A stretch of 64,000 bases of DNA. Source: Cyclina sinensis. Taxonomy: Eukaryota; Mollusca; Bivalvia; Venerida; Veneridae. The notes under the pieces were generated by a model, which saw nothing but the letters and a program-made list of their open reading frames with translations, did no database searches and was not told the origin of the DNA. Position numbers and translations under genes: made by a program. The stretch lies in assembly GCA_012932295.1 (NCBI GenBank), contig JAAONU010000001.1, positions 2,976,001-3,040,000 of the forward strand, read 5' to 3'. Every line of letters starts with the position of its first letter. The stretch's first letter is position 1. This document shows positions 12,001-26,500 of the stretch, in pieces.

Positions 12001-15000
12001 GCCATCTTTATATTTACATTTTTACACCTGTATTCATAACTGTATCCATCGAGGAAACCACAGATATAATAAGGTCATTGGTTGTAACATGTTTATCTCA
12101 TGTGTTTTCATGTTCCTCTCTGAAATTGCAGTTTTGTAGTAGATATTGCCATATTATATACAGACGATTTATTGTCATGAATATCATTAACTCCAGGACA
12201 CAGCAGAAGACAAGGCTCTTGCATCAAGATTAGTACACTTTATTGTGAAGAATATCTACCATGAGACTAGAGCAGTGTTTAGAAATAACCTGGAGATGTT
12301 GAAGACACTACTGGAGAGCTGGAAAGGAAGGGTTGAGATACCATATCAGTAAGTGATGGATCATTACAGTATTGAAATATCCATCCTATCAGTAAGTGAT
12401 GGATCATGTTAGTATTGAAATATCCATCCTATCAGTAAGTGATGGATCATGTTAGTATTGAAATATCCATCCTATCAGTAAGTGATGGATCATGTTAGTA
12501 TTGAAATATCCATCCTATCAGTAAGTGATGGATCATTTTAGTATTGAAATATCCATCCTATCAGTAAGTGATGGATCATTTTAGTATTGAAATATCCATC
12601 CTATCAGTAAGTGATAGTTCATTACAGTAATGAGATGCCATGGACAACAGCAGTGTTGAGATATTGTATATGTAAATAGTGATCATTACAGTATAGAGAT
12701 GCCACATCTGTTAATGTTGGTTCATCACAGTATTGAGATATCACATCAGTTAGTGTTGGTTCATCACAGTATTGAGATATCACATCAGTTAGCGTTGGTT
12801 CATTACAGTATTGAGATATCACATCAGTTAGTGTGGGATGATTACAGTATTGAGATATCACATCAGTTAGTGTTGGTCTATTACAGTATTGAGATATCGC
12901 ATCAGTTAGTGTTAGTCTATTACAGTATTGAGATATCACATCAGTTAGTGTTGGTTCATTACAGTATTGAGATATCATATCAGTTAATGTTGGTTCATTA
13001 CAGTATTGAGATATCACATCAGTTAGTGTTGGTCTATTACAGTATTGAGATATCACATCAGTTAGTGTTCGTCTATTACAGTATTGAGATATCACATCAG
13101 TTAGTGTTGGTTCATTACAGTATTGAGATATCATATCAGTTAATGTTGGTTCATTACAGTATTGAGATATCACATCAGTTAGTGTTGGTCTATTACAGTA
13201 TTGAGATATCACATCAGTTAGTGTTCGTCTATTACAGTATTGAGATATCACATCAGTTAGTGTTGGTTCATTACAGTATTGAGATATCACATCAGTTAGT
13301 GTTGGTTCATTACAGTATTGAGATATCACATCAGTTAGTGTTGGTTCATTACAGTATTGAGATATCACATCAGTTAGTGTTCGTCTATTACAGTATTGAG
13401 ATATCACATCAGTTAGTGTTGGTTCATTACAGTATTGAGATATCACATCAGTTAGTGTTGGTTCATTACAGTATTGAGATATCACATCAGTTAGTGTTGG
13501 TTCATTACAGTATTGAGATATCACATCAGTTAGTGTTGGTTCATTACAGTATTGAGATGCCACATCAGTTAGTGTTGGTTCATTACAGTATTGAGATATC
13601 ACATCAGTTAGTGTTGGTTCATTACAGTATTGAGATATCACATCAGTTAATGTTGGTTCATTACAGTATTGAGATGCCACATCAGTTAGTGTTGGTTCAT
13701 TACAGTATTGAGATATCACATCAGTTAGTGTGGGATGATTACAGTATTGAGATATCACATCAGTTAATGTTGGTTCATTACAGTTTTGAGATGCCACATC
13801 AGTTAGTGTTGGTCTATTACAGTATTGAGATATCACATCAGTTAGTGTTGGTTCATTACAGTATTGAGATGCCACATCAGTTAGTGTTGGTCTATTACAA
13901 TATTGAGATGCCACATCAGTTAGTGTTGGTTCATTACAGTATTGAGATGCCACATCAGTTAGTGTTGGTCTATTACAGTATTGAGATATCACATCAGTTA
14001 GTGTTGGTCTATTACAGTATTGAGATGCCACATCAGTTAGTGTTGGTTTTCATTACAGTATTGAGATGCCACATCAGTTAGTGTTGGTTCATTACAGTAT
14101 TGAGATATCACATCAGTTAGTGTGGGATGATTACAGTATTGAGATATCACATCAGTTAATGTTGGTTCATTACAGTATTAAGATATCACATCAGTTAGTG
14201 TGGGATGATTACAGTATTGAGATATCACATCAGTTAATGTTGATTCATTACAGTATTGAGATATCACATCAGTTAAAGTTGGTTCATTACAGTATTGAGA
14301 TATCACATCAGTTAGTGTTGGTTCATTACAGTATTGAGATATCACATCAGTTAAAGTTGGTTCATTACAGTATTGAGATATCACATCAGTTAATGTTGGT
14401 TCATTACAGTATTGAGATGCCACATCAGTTAGTGTTGGTCTATTACAGTATTGAGATGCCACATCAGTTAGTGTTGGTTCATTACAGTATTGAGATATCA
14501 CATCAGTTAGTGTTGGTCTATTACAGTATTAAGATGCCAAGGATCATCTCAGTATTAAGATAATGTATCAGTTAAAGTGGGATGATTACAGTATAGAGAT
14601 ATTAGTAAATCATGATCATTACAGTTTTGAAATATTGTATCAGTAAGTTAGAGTTGATTACAGTGTTGAGATAAATCATGTCAGCAAATTGTAATCATAC
14701 AAGATTCAGATGCCCTAGATATGTTCCTGTTTCTTTTTTTGTAACAACGGTAATGATAAAAGGTCATATGATTGGTGGTTTTTTTAATAGAAAAGGAAAG
14801 AATAATGTGAGTTTTTTTGTGTGTGTTTTTTTTTTTTTATTTTAACAAAGGTTCTGTAAGTCTAAATTTTCTGCAATGATATTCACCAGGGTTGAAGCAA
14901 ATGGATTTTTTTTTTACATATATGCTTTGCAAAAACAATGCTGTTGTTCTGATTTTACAGAGAGATATACACACAATTCTGCAATACTGATATGAAATCC

Positions 15001-17050
15001 AAGGACAACACTGTAGGTATCCAGGTGCTTGGTGTGGTCATAGCCTGCAAGTTCCCACCATATGGTCCTGCTGCCCCTGTCGACAGAGAAAGGTAACTCT
15101 GCAAGAGCTATTTATACATTATTATCCATGAGTTACAGCTAAATTGAATACTTAAAAACATGACAAAATGTAGTTATGATGATCAAGTGAAACATTGGTT
15201 CATTAAATCCTTTCTGCTGGAAGAAATAAAGCCATGCAGCAAAAAAGTGATTCTACAGACAAATGATCGAGTCTGTTACTGTTTTAAAAAAACATCTCAT
15301 TTCAACTTTATTATGTTAACTTAGGAAATGTCCACTGTTACAACTAAATCTTTAAAAAAGATACCAACAAATTCTTTAGTTTTCTCTAAGGAAAAAATGT
15401 TATGATTAACATTCTTTTAGGAAAAAAGATTAATATATAAAGCGGTGTTTTGGTATTATTTAATTGCATCATCAAAATAGTAGTGCCCTTGGTAAATAAC
15501 TGTGATCAGATTTAGCAACATGTTATTTTCAGATACTTTGTAAAAGTTGCAAACAACATGGGGCATAATCAGAAGACTATATATGCCCCTGCAGCTGAGG
15601 TTTGTGGTATGATATTCAAGTGTCTAGCTGATAAGGATGATGAGAAAGATGGATCATTCCACACTCATGTCGTGAATTTTATGACAAGCCTGCATCAGGG
15701 TAGACCTGATAACTTCATCACATGTGTTCATAGAATGCAGAAACATTATCCACCAATCGCTGACAGGTACTTTATGTCAAACAAAAGATTGGAGCATTTT
15801 TTACTTGTAAATGATTTCAACATTTTAATTAATTTTACATTAGCATTTGCTCTAAATAGTAATAAAAAAAAAAAACGTGCATTTTTTTTTTTCAGTAAGA
15901 CAAATTTTCCTAGCTCATTTTGCAAGAGATCAAATTTTTTTTGTCTTGGTTTTACCTCACAAAATTGCAGTATTAACTGAACAAATGCATAGGATGTGTT
16001 TGATTGTTATTTTCAGATTTGTGAACAAGTTACTATTTATGTTACCGAATCTACATGGAGAGTTCAGAACCCTGTGTTTGGAAGTGTTGCTATCGAGGGT
16101 GGAACATATGGAGAACGTTTTCCTGGAACTGAAGTCCAAGGGCATTGTCACATGTCTGAGCCATCGGTACTGTACTCTCTTAACTTTCGTTCAGAAATTA
16201 GTAAAATAAGTTAAAAAGTTTCAGTAATGCTAATGCTAACAAAATGTACAATGTATTCTTTATTATTGTATTGCTAGATAGGAATTGTGTAGTAATTTTA
16301 GAAAATGAAAACAATTATAATCTCATTTTTGCAATGATATCTTGTTCATTTATTTCACAAGTGCTGTCAAATTTGTGACAGATTTTGTTTTTCTTTATGT
16401 TAACAGTTTACGCTTTAGTCTGTACCTGTTTTTCTAGTGTAGATTTTTTTTTAATCATTTTTGCTTTTTCTTTAACCTTTGGTCTTCCATTGAAAGTGTT
16501 TAAAGGATTTACTGTAGTGACAAAGTTGACAGAATCTTATTGAGGACTAGAATCTTAAGCTGTTAGAGGTATTTCTCATTATTTATTGTGAAGGAAAGAC
16601 TCTTATCTTTTACAGGGATGAGGCTACCCAACAAGTCTCCTTGAAGATCATTAAGGCTATATTACCGAAGTTAAAGTCTGCTGAACTCAGCCTCTTGATG
16701 CCTCACATAGTCGCCTTCACCACCAACCCTAGTATAGGTTGTAGAAATGTGATGTACGACATACTCATGTGGGTCTATGATAATTATAGGTAAGAGCCAT
16801 ACTTATGTGGGCCTATGATAATTATACACATGAGCCATACTTCATTAGCTCTGTGATATTTACAGGTAAGATATTTACTCATTTTAGTGCTGAGCTGCAC
16901 TGCTTTGAAGGATAACTGAATTGACTGTAATGAGTTAGTAGCTGTAGGTTAAAGGATTTTGTTTTAAATCATATACTTGTCACAACAGTTATTTCACCAA
17001 GTTTTTAAAAAGTCCAGCTCTAGAATAATGTCTTCTTATCCCGAAGTTTA

Positions 17051-17110
<60 letters not shown>

Positions 17111-17484
17111 AGGGATGGCAACGAATACCAAAAACAATACTCGAGTACTTGGTCATTTTTCCGATCGAGTACTCGGTTACTCGGATGATTTCCAATGATC
17201 TTCAAAGTTTTATCACACAATATCAACACCGTCTGCAAGCTACTTTCGTTTTCTTTTTGAATTCATACACTTCGTAACTATAAATAGGACTGCAAGGGAG
17301 GTAACTTAAAATAACCAATAAACAAATTTAACAAACAACATTATATTTTACAACATTTAATTAATGCAATATCAAGTTTAAAACATGTATAACAGTTCTT
17401 GAAATTATAAAGACTGATCGGCGGCAATGGATAAAGCTAGCAAATACATAATAAATATAAACATGAGAGATCGTCAATGACAGC

Positions 17485-17531
<47 letters not shown>

Positions 17532-20500
17532 TTATAATTATAAATAAATGTTTGACATTTCAAGAACAATATTCTCATATTTTTCTCTAAGTACAGTGTC
17601 TTTATTCGAAGAAATTAAACACTTTTCTATGAGTTCATCTTAACATCTTTTACACAGTTGATAACTTAGCGTTCATGCAAGCATACGTGTTACAGCACTA
17701 CGCTGTACTTTTGTCTACACATCAGTTTCTTTTTAATATTACGTGTCAATATTTAACAACACTGATTCTGTTTTTATTGAGGAAAATGATCTTGTCTACA
17801 AGTTCACATGAAAGTCTTTTTTTCTAAGCAAAAACATTATCAAGATATAAAAAAATAATGATATTTCTGGATTTATATGCATCAGGGCTTTAATTTACAG
17901 CCCTGTATGCATAAAGAAGAAAAGGGAGTTACTCTCCATTATTGAATAAAGAAAACAAACGTTTAATTGGGTCTAATTACAACCTTTAATCTAACATTCA
18001 TAATAGCAATCGGGCCCTTTGCTGTTTTCAAAACAGTTACCTTAAAACAAGTTTCGGCTACAAACTGTTACACAATTAAAGGTAATTAAATATCATAAGA
18101 GGCCTAATGACGTAAGCGACACAGGTGTTCAATCCCATGCGCGTGTCAAACTGTAAATTTACAATATCATTTTCGCACCTCTGCAAGGATGTTTTGATTG
18201 CATTTAACAGATATTTATGAAGATACATGTACATCTCCGAATTTCTGAATTAATTGGATACACCAATCTTTCTAAATCGCCAAAAATAGAAATTATATAT
18301 TTTTTTCCGAGTAATCGAATATCAATTTTGTTAACCGATATTCGGACGTTCGATCGAGTACTCGGTTAACCGGTTACTCGTTGCCATCCCTAATATATAT
18401 ATATATATATATCTCCCTGATTGAAAGGACTGGACTGCTGGGCTGTTTGCAGAATACAATGTACATACATGGCACATGATTCATTCAGTGGCCAGAACAA
18501 TGTTAAAAATACATTTATGGAAATTTTGAGTCTCTACTCTCTAGAAAAAAGCTGATCAGTTTGAATTGGATTGTATTTTGCTTTCAGAGATGAGGTTTCA
18601 ACAGAGGCTAATACCATCATACAGCAAACAAAAGAATCATTACTGAAGGGTCTGGGGGATGAAGATATTCATTGCCGGTAAACACATGTTATCTAAATAC
18701 AAATATAGACTCCCATTTTACCTGGTATGTATTTTATGAAATTATTTATTGTATTTGACAATCATTAAATTGTAAAGTCAGCAATCTCATGTAGCATGCA
18801 CATATTCATGCAAGAATGTTGATAATGTCTGCTGAAACAATGTGCTCTTATTTTTTCTGTAAATTTCAGCTTACAGGTGCAGAACTTCTGGAGCATTGAG
18901 ACAAGACTCCCTGGTCCCACTCTAGATCGTCTGGTTGCCATGTTAGAAGCCATGTATTCTCCTGTCACTGAGCAACAGTACCTTAGTTATGCCACAAACT
19001 TGTTGCTAGAAATGACCTCAAAGAGTCCAGACTACCAGAGAGAAATCTTTGAGCACCCATTGTCAGAATGCAAGTTTTCTGTAAGTAACTACCCTTTCCA
19101 TCAAAGCACTGAAAAGTCAGATCAACATAGTGTTGAAATATTTCATTAGTAGACACCTCTTGTTTTTTATCTGCAGGATTATTCAGTGAAGTCGTCTTGG
19201 AGACAGCGACATGCAGCTATGACACCACTGTTTGCCACTCAGGCCTCCCAGTCTCTCATGGATGTGGACGACTCAGTAGATGGTGTCAGAGCCACCCAAG
19301 ATGTTCAACAATTTACACAGACCCAGGAACCAGGTAGGAAATGTATTGTTAAGTGTCAGTTGTTGCAGTGGCAACCTTGTTAAAATGGAAACCCTTTGCA
19401 AATTTGTAGCTGTGTCATAGAGGCCAGCCTGTAGGATTTTCATTCTGTGTGTCTGAGACACAGGTAGTAATAATTTTTAGCACCACTTTTTGAAGAAAAA
19501 AAAGGTATTTATTTCAAATTAGGAATATATGTTCACTATTAAAATGCAACACCATTTTTCAAGGGCAGATAACCCTCAAATTTATTTTTGCAAAGTTATG
19601 CCCCTTTTTCAACTTAAAATTTCTTGGTTAACCTTTTTGTTAATGTCCATTTCTCAAAAAGCGTCAAAGATATTCCATTCAAATTTGGAATACTTGATCA
19701 TTGATCACCAGCAAGACCCCTGCAAAGAGTGTTGGTACCCATGTTCCAGGGGTCAAAGTTAACCCCACCCCAGTGGTCACTTGAGTTTGCTTATACTTAC
19801 ATATAGGGAAAAAACTTCTTAAGCCTAGAAATAAACTATTAATGTACCTTGTCCCACTCCCGTCTGCATTGGCACCCTCGCTATATATTTCCCCCCCCCC
19901 CCCCCCCCCCCCCACCCCCTCCCTGTTTTCTCTTATATTGGAAAAGAACTTAAGCTTTGAAATAAACTTTTAACTTACATGAGTCAGTGCTCCTCCCCCA
20001 TCTCCCCCACCAAATCTTTTCCATTATTTTTTTTTTAAAATACATAGGTACTTGACTCCCCCTCTCACCACCAACACACCAAATTGTTTTTTCATTATTT
20101 TTTTTTTTTTACTCTTTTTTTTTTCATCTTATATGAGTAGGTACCTGCCCTCCCCCACTCAATTTTTTTTTTACTTGGGTGTTTTGTTTGACTTGGCTTA
20201 TAATCTATTATCCAGCACTGAGAAAAGTGGAGTGTACTGTCTGCAGACAGATCTTGTTTAACAAACTGCCTGCTCAATTTCAGAGCAAGTTTAAAGTGAG
20301 GCTCTAACTTTTGACCTTCACTTTTAAAGGTACTTGTTTTGAGATGGTAGATTTACTCAAAAAGGGTTGACATTGATGGTTTCTTGGTTTTATAGGTGCC
20401 CATAAAGGTCCATTTAACTGGTTGACTCAGAGCAGCCTAGATACCTATGCAGAAACAAGTTTTGTTACCATGGAAACACAGAGTACCCAGAGTTCTCTCC

Positions 20501-23500
20501 TCTTCTCTGTTGGAACTGCAGATTCTCAAGGAAATGTTGCTAGGAAACCAAAACCAGGTCCTGGCTTTGGTAAACAGAAGCTTGGCAAACCTAAAGATTC
20601 ACCATCTGCTGTGAAAAAGGAAGGTAAATCAGTCATTATTATGTCTTTGTAGTTCTATCAACTTGAAGAAAATACCAGATTTGGAACCGCTTCTCTAAAA
20701 CAAGTTCACTATACAAAGTTAAATGAGGAAAATAAAACAGTTTTACTAGTATTTGCCATTTACTGCACTGTCACATGGTATGATATCTAGCAGTGCAGTA
20801 GAAATACTAGACCTGACCAGACTTAAGTCTCCTTTCTTTGTGAACAAAAACAGGAAGACAGTGTAGTGTTACTGTATATAAAGTATGGATGTCTCAGACT
20901 TTATATTTTTAGCTCACCTGGCACATAATGCAGGTGAGCTATTAGGATGACCCAGCGTCCAGCGTCCGTCGCCCGTTCACATTTGCTTCAAACGACATCT
21001 CTTCCTAGACCACTGGGTGAAAGATGATAAAACTTTGCAGGAATGTTACTTGCATGAAGCTTTACCAAAGTTGTTCAAAGAATTCCATTTCATGAAGAAC
21101 TCTGATTGCTATGGCAACAAGAATGAAAAACTTTAAAAATCTTCTTGTCTAAAACTGCTAAGCCCAGAGGTCTGAAATTTAGTGTGTAGCATTGTTTAGT
21201 GGACCTCTACCAAGTTTATTCAAATAATGTTCCTACTGCACTACTGGCCCCGCCCAAGGGGTCACAAGTTTTGTGTAGCAGTATAGCAGAAAATCTTTTA
21301 AAATCTTCTTATCTGAAACCACAAGGCCTAAAGTTTTAAAATTTGACATGAAACATTGTCTAGTGGCCCTCTACCAAGTTTGTTCAAATTATGTCCTAGA
21401 GTCACTACTGGCCCTGCTCAAGGGGTCACATATCAGTATAGAAGAAAATCTTTAAAAATCTTCTTGTCTGAAACCACAAGGCCTAGAATTTTAAAATTTG
21501 GCACGGAGCATTGTCTAGTGAACCTTTACCAAGCTTGTTCAAATTATTAGATTAGGGTAAATGTCACCAAGGCTAAAAATGGTTTTATCTACTTCACCAC
21601 TTCTATCATAGAGTATTTATTGATTGATATTTAAGATATTTGGTTTGTCCCAATAAGAAAGGCCCTGACCCTTTTCTCAGAATGGCGAAAGGAAATAATT
21701 ACATGGATACGAACAATTGTGTCTGATTCTGTACCAGTCCTTGTGTTTTTATAGATGCAGATGAAGGCAGTGAATTGTTTAGACTAAAACGACGATTTTT
21801 TAAGGACCAGGAACAATCGCGAGTGTACTTTGCCAAGAGGCAGACAAGAATCAAACAGATGAGAGAGGTATTTTGCAACATTTTTTTTTTACCATTTTAC
21901 ATATTCATTTGCCAGATAACATTTGCAGAAGTTGAAATTGCTTTTTGTAAGATTGGAAGGTAGATTGTTCAAATTTAGTGATTATTATGATAAAGGGGTT
22001 ACAGCCACTCTATGGGACACTTTGATCAAGAAAGCATCAAGACTTTCTTATGTCATTACTGTCTTAATTATGTATTTCTTATTATGGTAATTGGTAAATT
22101 CAGTGATAGACATATATGATTAATCTCCTTTTAAACTAATTAGACCTTAGCTGAACATGTGCTGTCTGTCCAAAAGAATATTTGTGTTAACCACATCATC
22201 TTTTAATTTCTTACACCCATTTAACTTGAGAGCTGGATTCTCTTTCGAGGTTATAAAAATTTCACAATTTTCTTTGCAGTTGACAATTTTAGTCTTGTTT
22301 GAGTTGATGTATGCTTAATAGAAGTCTGTGTTTGTAGATAGCACAGAGAGAGCAGAAGGTTCGTCGAGAGAATCAGGTCACGATGTATCGTAAATATAGG
22401 GCTGGGGATCTGCCAGACATACAGATCAAGTATTCATACATTATAGCTCCACTGCAGGCTCTAGCACATGTATGTTATCATCAATACATATTTCTCAGTG
22501 ATGCATGCTTTCTTCTTGTGTCTTAAAAACAGGCGTTTGCCTTGCAAAATTGAAATTGAGTCTACAGGAATTCTCTCCAGTACACACATAAAAGTATAAT
22601 CACTGTTTACAGAAAAGACTAGTGAATCAGTAAAGTCATCATATGGTAGGTGATGATTAATAGAAAAAAATGAAAGGTCAAAACACTTTGTGAGGGTGAT
22701 ACAATAAAAGACATATCGAACTCAAGGAAGGCAATTCCAAAATGGACAGACCACCCTTGGAAATTACTTGACAAGAAACCCTCCTTCTCCCCCACACCAC
22801 AAAAAAACTCTGGACAGAATTTTATTATTTTTAATTTGTGGGGTGTACATGTATATACCTAATGTTTAACTGGGATAGCCCTTAGGTTTTTATTTTTCAA
22901 TTTCTTATTTTTAAATTAATTTTATTTGCAACAGAGAGACAGCAGTGTGGCCAAATTACTACTGAGTGCCATATTCCAAGCCATATTCTCAAACATGGAC
23001 CAGGTGAAGACAGAGAGAGAGATGGCAGACACTATCTCACAGATAAATACAAGTCTTGATAGTATTCTCTCTCAGTCAACCAAATATTACCCACCCTTTA
23101 TTGGATGTGTTCTCGTAAGTTTTAAATGATTGGAATTTTTGCCAAATACAGTTAGAATGGGCTTGAACATGCAGTGCAAAAAAAAACTACAATGTACAAG
23201 AAACTGGCTGTGAAATAAAATTTAGTCTTTTCTTCCTTCATTTGTTCATTCGTTTGTTCGTTTGTAATAAGGATAAATTTTTTACAAACTATATAAATAA
23301 GAAAGCAGAAAGAAATTTAAAAAAAGAAAAGAAAACTTAGCATTGCAAAGAACTAAGTAGATCCAAATCCGACATTTTGTTTGTTGTTTTTACTACCCGC
23401 TCAAAGAATTATAATTATGACTGTTGTTAACCTTTTGATTACACCATAGTATTCAGGTTAATCCATTGCCTTCTGTAAGTGTAGTATCATTGTTGTAAAA

Positions 23501-26500
23501 TTACTCTGTCATTTCATTCTTAAATTTGCTTATTTGTTCTCAAATAGATATTTACTTCAAGTTAAGTTACTGACCTCTTTTGGCTAAATCAGTTTGCTAA
23601 AATATCTACGTGTATATTCAGGATATTCTGTACAAATTAAGAAGACAGTTGAAAGTGGAGGCAGCCAGTGTTGGGAGCAGTGCAGTCTTCAGTAAGCTAC
23701 AGTCTCTGGGAATCACAGTCTTGGAGGAACAGCTCATTCTTCATGATACCTCTGATACCCGTGCAGCAAAACGAGGCAAGATGGACACACCCATCTCCAA
23801 GGATGTAACCCAGTGGATTGAACTGGCAAGGTAAAGTCAAAATAACTGTAGTATGGGAAAGGGGTTTGAAAAAAAGTCTGCTTGATAATGGTAGTCAATT
23901 TAAATTACTTTCTGTTAAAAGAAATACATTCTGAAATTAAAGATACTAGGATTTCTATGTAATATGCATAAACCACAATTAACTTTTATGTTTTTTAGAC
24001 AATTTTGGATAACCAGAACTGATAATAGAAGATTTTCAGGAATTAATATCAGCTTTCAACATGGTATTTGATTCTTTACTTCACTTCCAACTATGGTACA
24101 GTTTTGCAAGGAGCTTACCTTGGAAATAACAACACTAGACCTGCATCATTACTATGAACCTAGGAAGTTAATCATTGAAAGAGGCCTGTATGAAAATGGA
24201 CGGAAGCAAAGAACTCTGAGTTTTAAATTCATTTTGAAAAACTTTAATGTGATATAAAGCACAAGGGTAATACCATACTGTTGCTCATTACAGACTGTAC
24301 AAGTCAGTGGATGAATATGATGTTCTGCTGGGTATCTTTGGTGGGAAAATTGGAACACAGTCTATTACCCAGAAGGCAGTTGAAGCTGAAGCAAGGGGAG
24401 ACTACTCTTCTGCAAGGAAACTGTATGACGAGGTAAAAGATAGACCAAGTAGATTTAGATCTGACTTGTCAGTTTACAGATTTCTTACATATTTTGACAT
24501 TATTTAATCAGAAAATCAGAAATATTACAAATTCAACAAGTTTACTTACTTATTTTCATGTGACTGATTTGTGCTATTTTGCTTTATTGTGATATGACAT
24601 GTTTTCTACTGAAATGTCAGTAATTTGACACATACAGCTTATGTTGGTACACATATATGTACAAATCTCACAAGTGAATTCTAGGTAAAATCAACATCTC
24701 TACTGATTCTATTCTCGATTGTTGCAAATCTACTATTTTCAAATGAAAAGCATGACAGGGTGGTTACAGAGTTGACAGTGCACCTGACCAGTGGTCCAGT
24801 TGTTATGTGTAGGACTTCTAATCCAGGGTTCATGAGTTTCAGATGAAAATTTTAAAATGAGGTTCCCTGTATGACTTGTGAAAAAAACAGGAGTGACACT
24901 GTCATTGGATGCTTTTGTTGTTCTGTTTGTTGCAATGTTTCCTAAAACAACTAAACTGTGCTGGTGGTGCAGTAATATGGGCAACCAGTGTGGACAATAA
25001 ATGAACACAGACAGATAAAGCAGAGTGAACCCCTCATTAGAATTTACATCTTGGAATATGTGAGAAAGATAAAGGAGAAAATATACCTCTAGTTTAGCAC
25101 TGGATTTAGTCAGAGTGAATTGGTTGCCAGTCTAGTCATATCAAAATGATCATTTCATTATTCTGTAGGGTTTGTTTAGCAAGCAAACTAAAAGTAATAG
25201 CCAAAGTAATTGATAAGAGCCTTGTAGATTTCATGAATATCTCAGTCATTTGTGATCTGATAGTTAAACTACCATTGATTTTAAAATCTGTTGATATTTT
25301 GACCACAATGTGCTAGACTAAGTGAAGAAAGAAAAATGTTCATATGAATTATTATAAATGCTTGTTAACAGTTCAGTGTCCTATTGTTAGTCCTACTTAA
25401 AAAAACAGTCAAAAAGTGATGTCATAGTAACAAATTTAAAATCAGGGCCTCATTTATTCTAAATTTTAGACCTTGTTTCTTTCAAATTACTGATCTTATT
25501 ATTTTGATAAAAAAATAGAAATGATCTTATCAGGGTAATAGGCAAACGTTACTCTAAAAACTTTCCTAAACAAAATTGTTCAAAGAAAGAATGAGTGTGA
25601 CCATCATCTAACCTTTTTCATTCAGTTTATTATGTCATGATATCCACAATTAAGAAAAATAAACAATTTCAAAACCTATAACATAGTCTGTTTCAGTTTT
25701 CATTTATCTAACCTTATTTTTGTTTTAAAACTTGGTTATAGATTATTTTAGAGTTTCATTATAGTAAGATATTAAGTCTTAAGGATGCATTGTAGCACTA
25801 TATTCCAGAGGTATAATGTAGATATATACATGTAGTGTATTAGATTTCCACTCAGATTCATAGACAAAGAGATGCACAACATGGACATACAGAAAAAATA
25901 AATATTTCATTTACTCTTTTTTTTACAGTTTCTGACTCTTTTTTTTTTTGCAACCTAATTGACCATGAAGTGTAGGAAAATTATTTTACATGACCAACTG
26001 GGATTTCCCAGTTCTCCAAAAGTGTGTATGTAAAGTCGGTATATTCTCTGACTTTTTCAGGCCTTAGCAACAGAGGATTGGCATGGCACACGGCCTCTGG
26101 ATGCCGAGATGGATCTCTGGGAAGACTGTAGGATGCAGGTAGTGTTAGAATATCTGTAAACTTGCTATGTTTTATGTCATTTTTCAGAAAATTGATACCA
26201 AGATTCCATTTGGACTTTCTCTGTTAGTTATAAAGAAAAAATACAGATGTCATCGGATTTGTAAAAAAAGAAATCTATTAAAAAACACAAGACACTAAAA
26301 AATTGTTTTTCTGATGTTAAAAAATCAACATTTCCTGTAAGTCCCCATAACCCACTCACAGAATCAACTGCAGATAGAAAGTGACGTCTGTTCTCAACTG
26401 CTTTTGCATTAAATTTTGACAGGGAATTCAGATTAGACATACATGTAGTTTCAAGGTGGTTCTTTAAAATGTAGCTATAGCAAAAGTTTAACGTGATAAA

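Larger units (their letters stand above)
15093..16615. other. Introns 16-18: no feature seen
   Basis: Introns 15093-15532, 15767-16016 and 16167-16615 hold A- and T-rich runs (for example near 15866 and 15890) but no recognised repeat or gene. Confidence 0.5.
21868..24293. other. Introns 24-27: no feature seen
   Basis: Introns 21868-22337, 22470-22934, 23115-23621 and 23831-24293 hold only AT-rich sequence and short simple runs (for example TTCATTCGTTTGTTCG near 23244). Confidence 0.5.

Noticed and set aside
12345..14560. CRISPR-like regular repeat array
   Set aside because: Units are contiguous tandem repeats with no unique spacers, in a eukaryotic intron.
12622..14563. Overlapping open frames of over 450 codons on both strands
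   Set aside because: They are the 39-bp minisatellite read in stop-free frames; 39 is a multiple of three, peptides are pure 13-residue repeats, and they lie in intron 15.
19679..20261. Frames over the C-tract and T-runs of intron 22
   Set aside because: Poly-Gly and poly-Phe/Lys translations of homopolymers, not genes.
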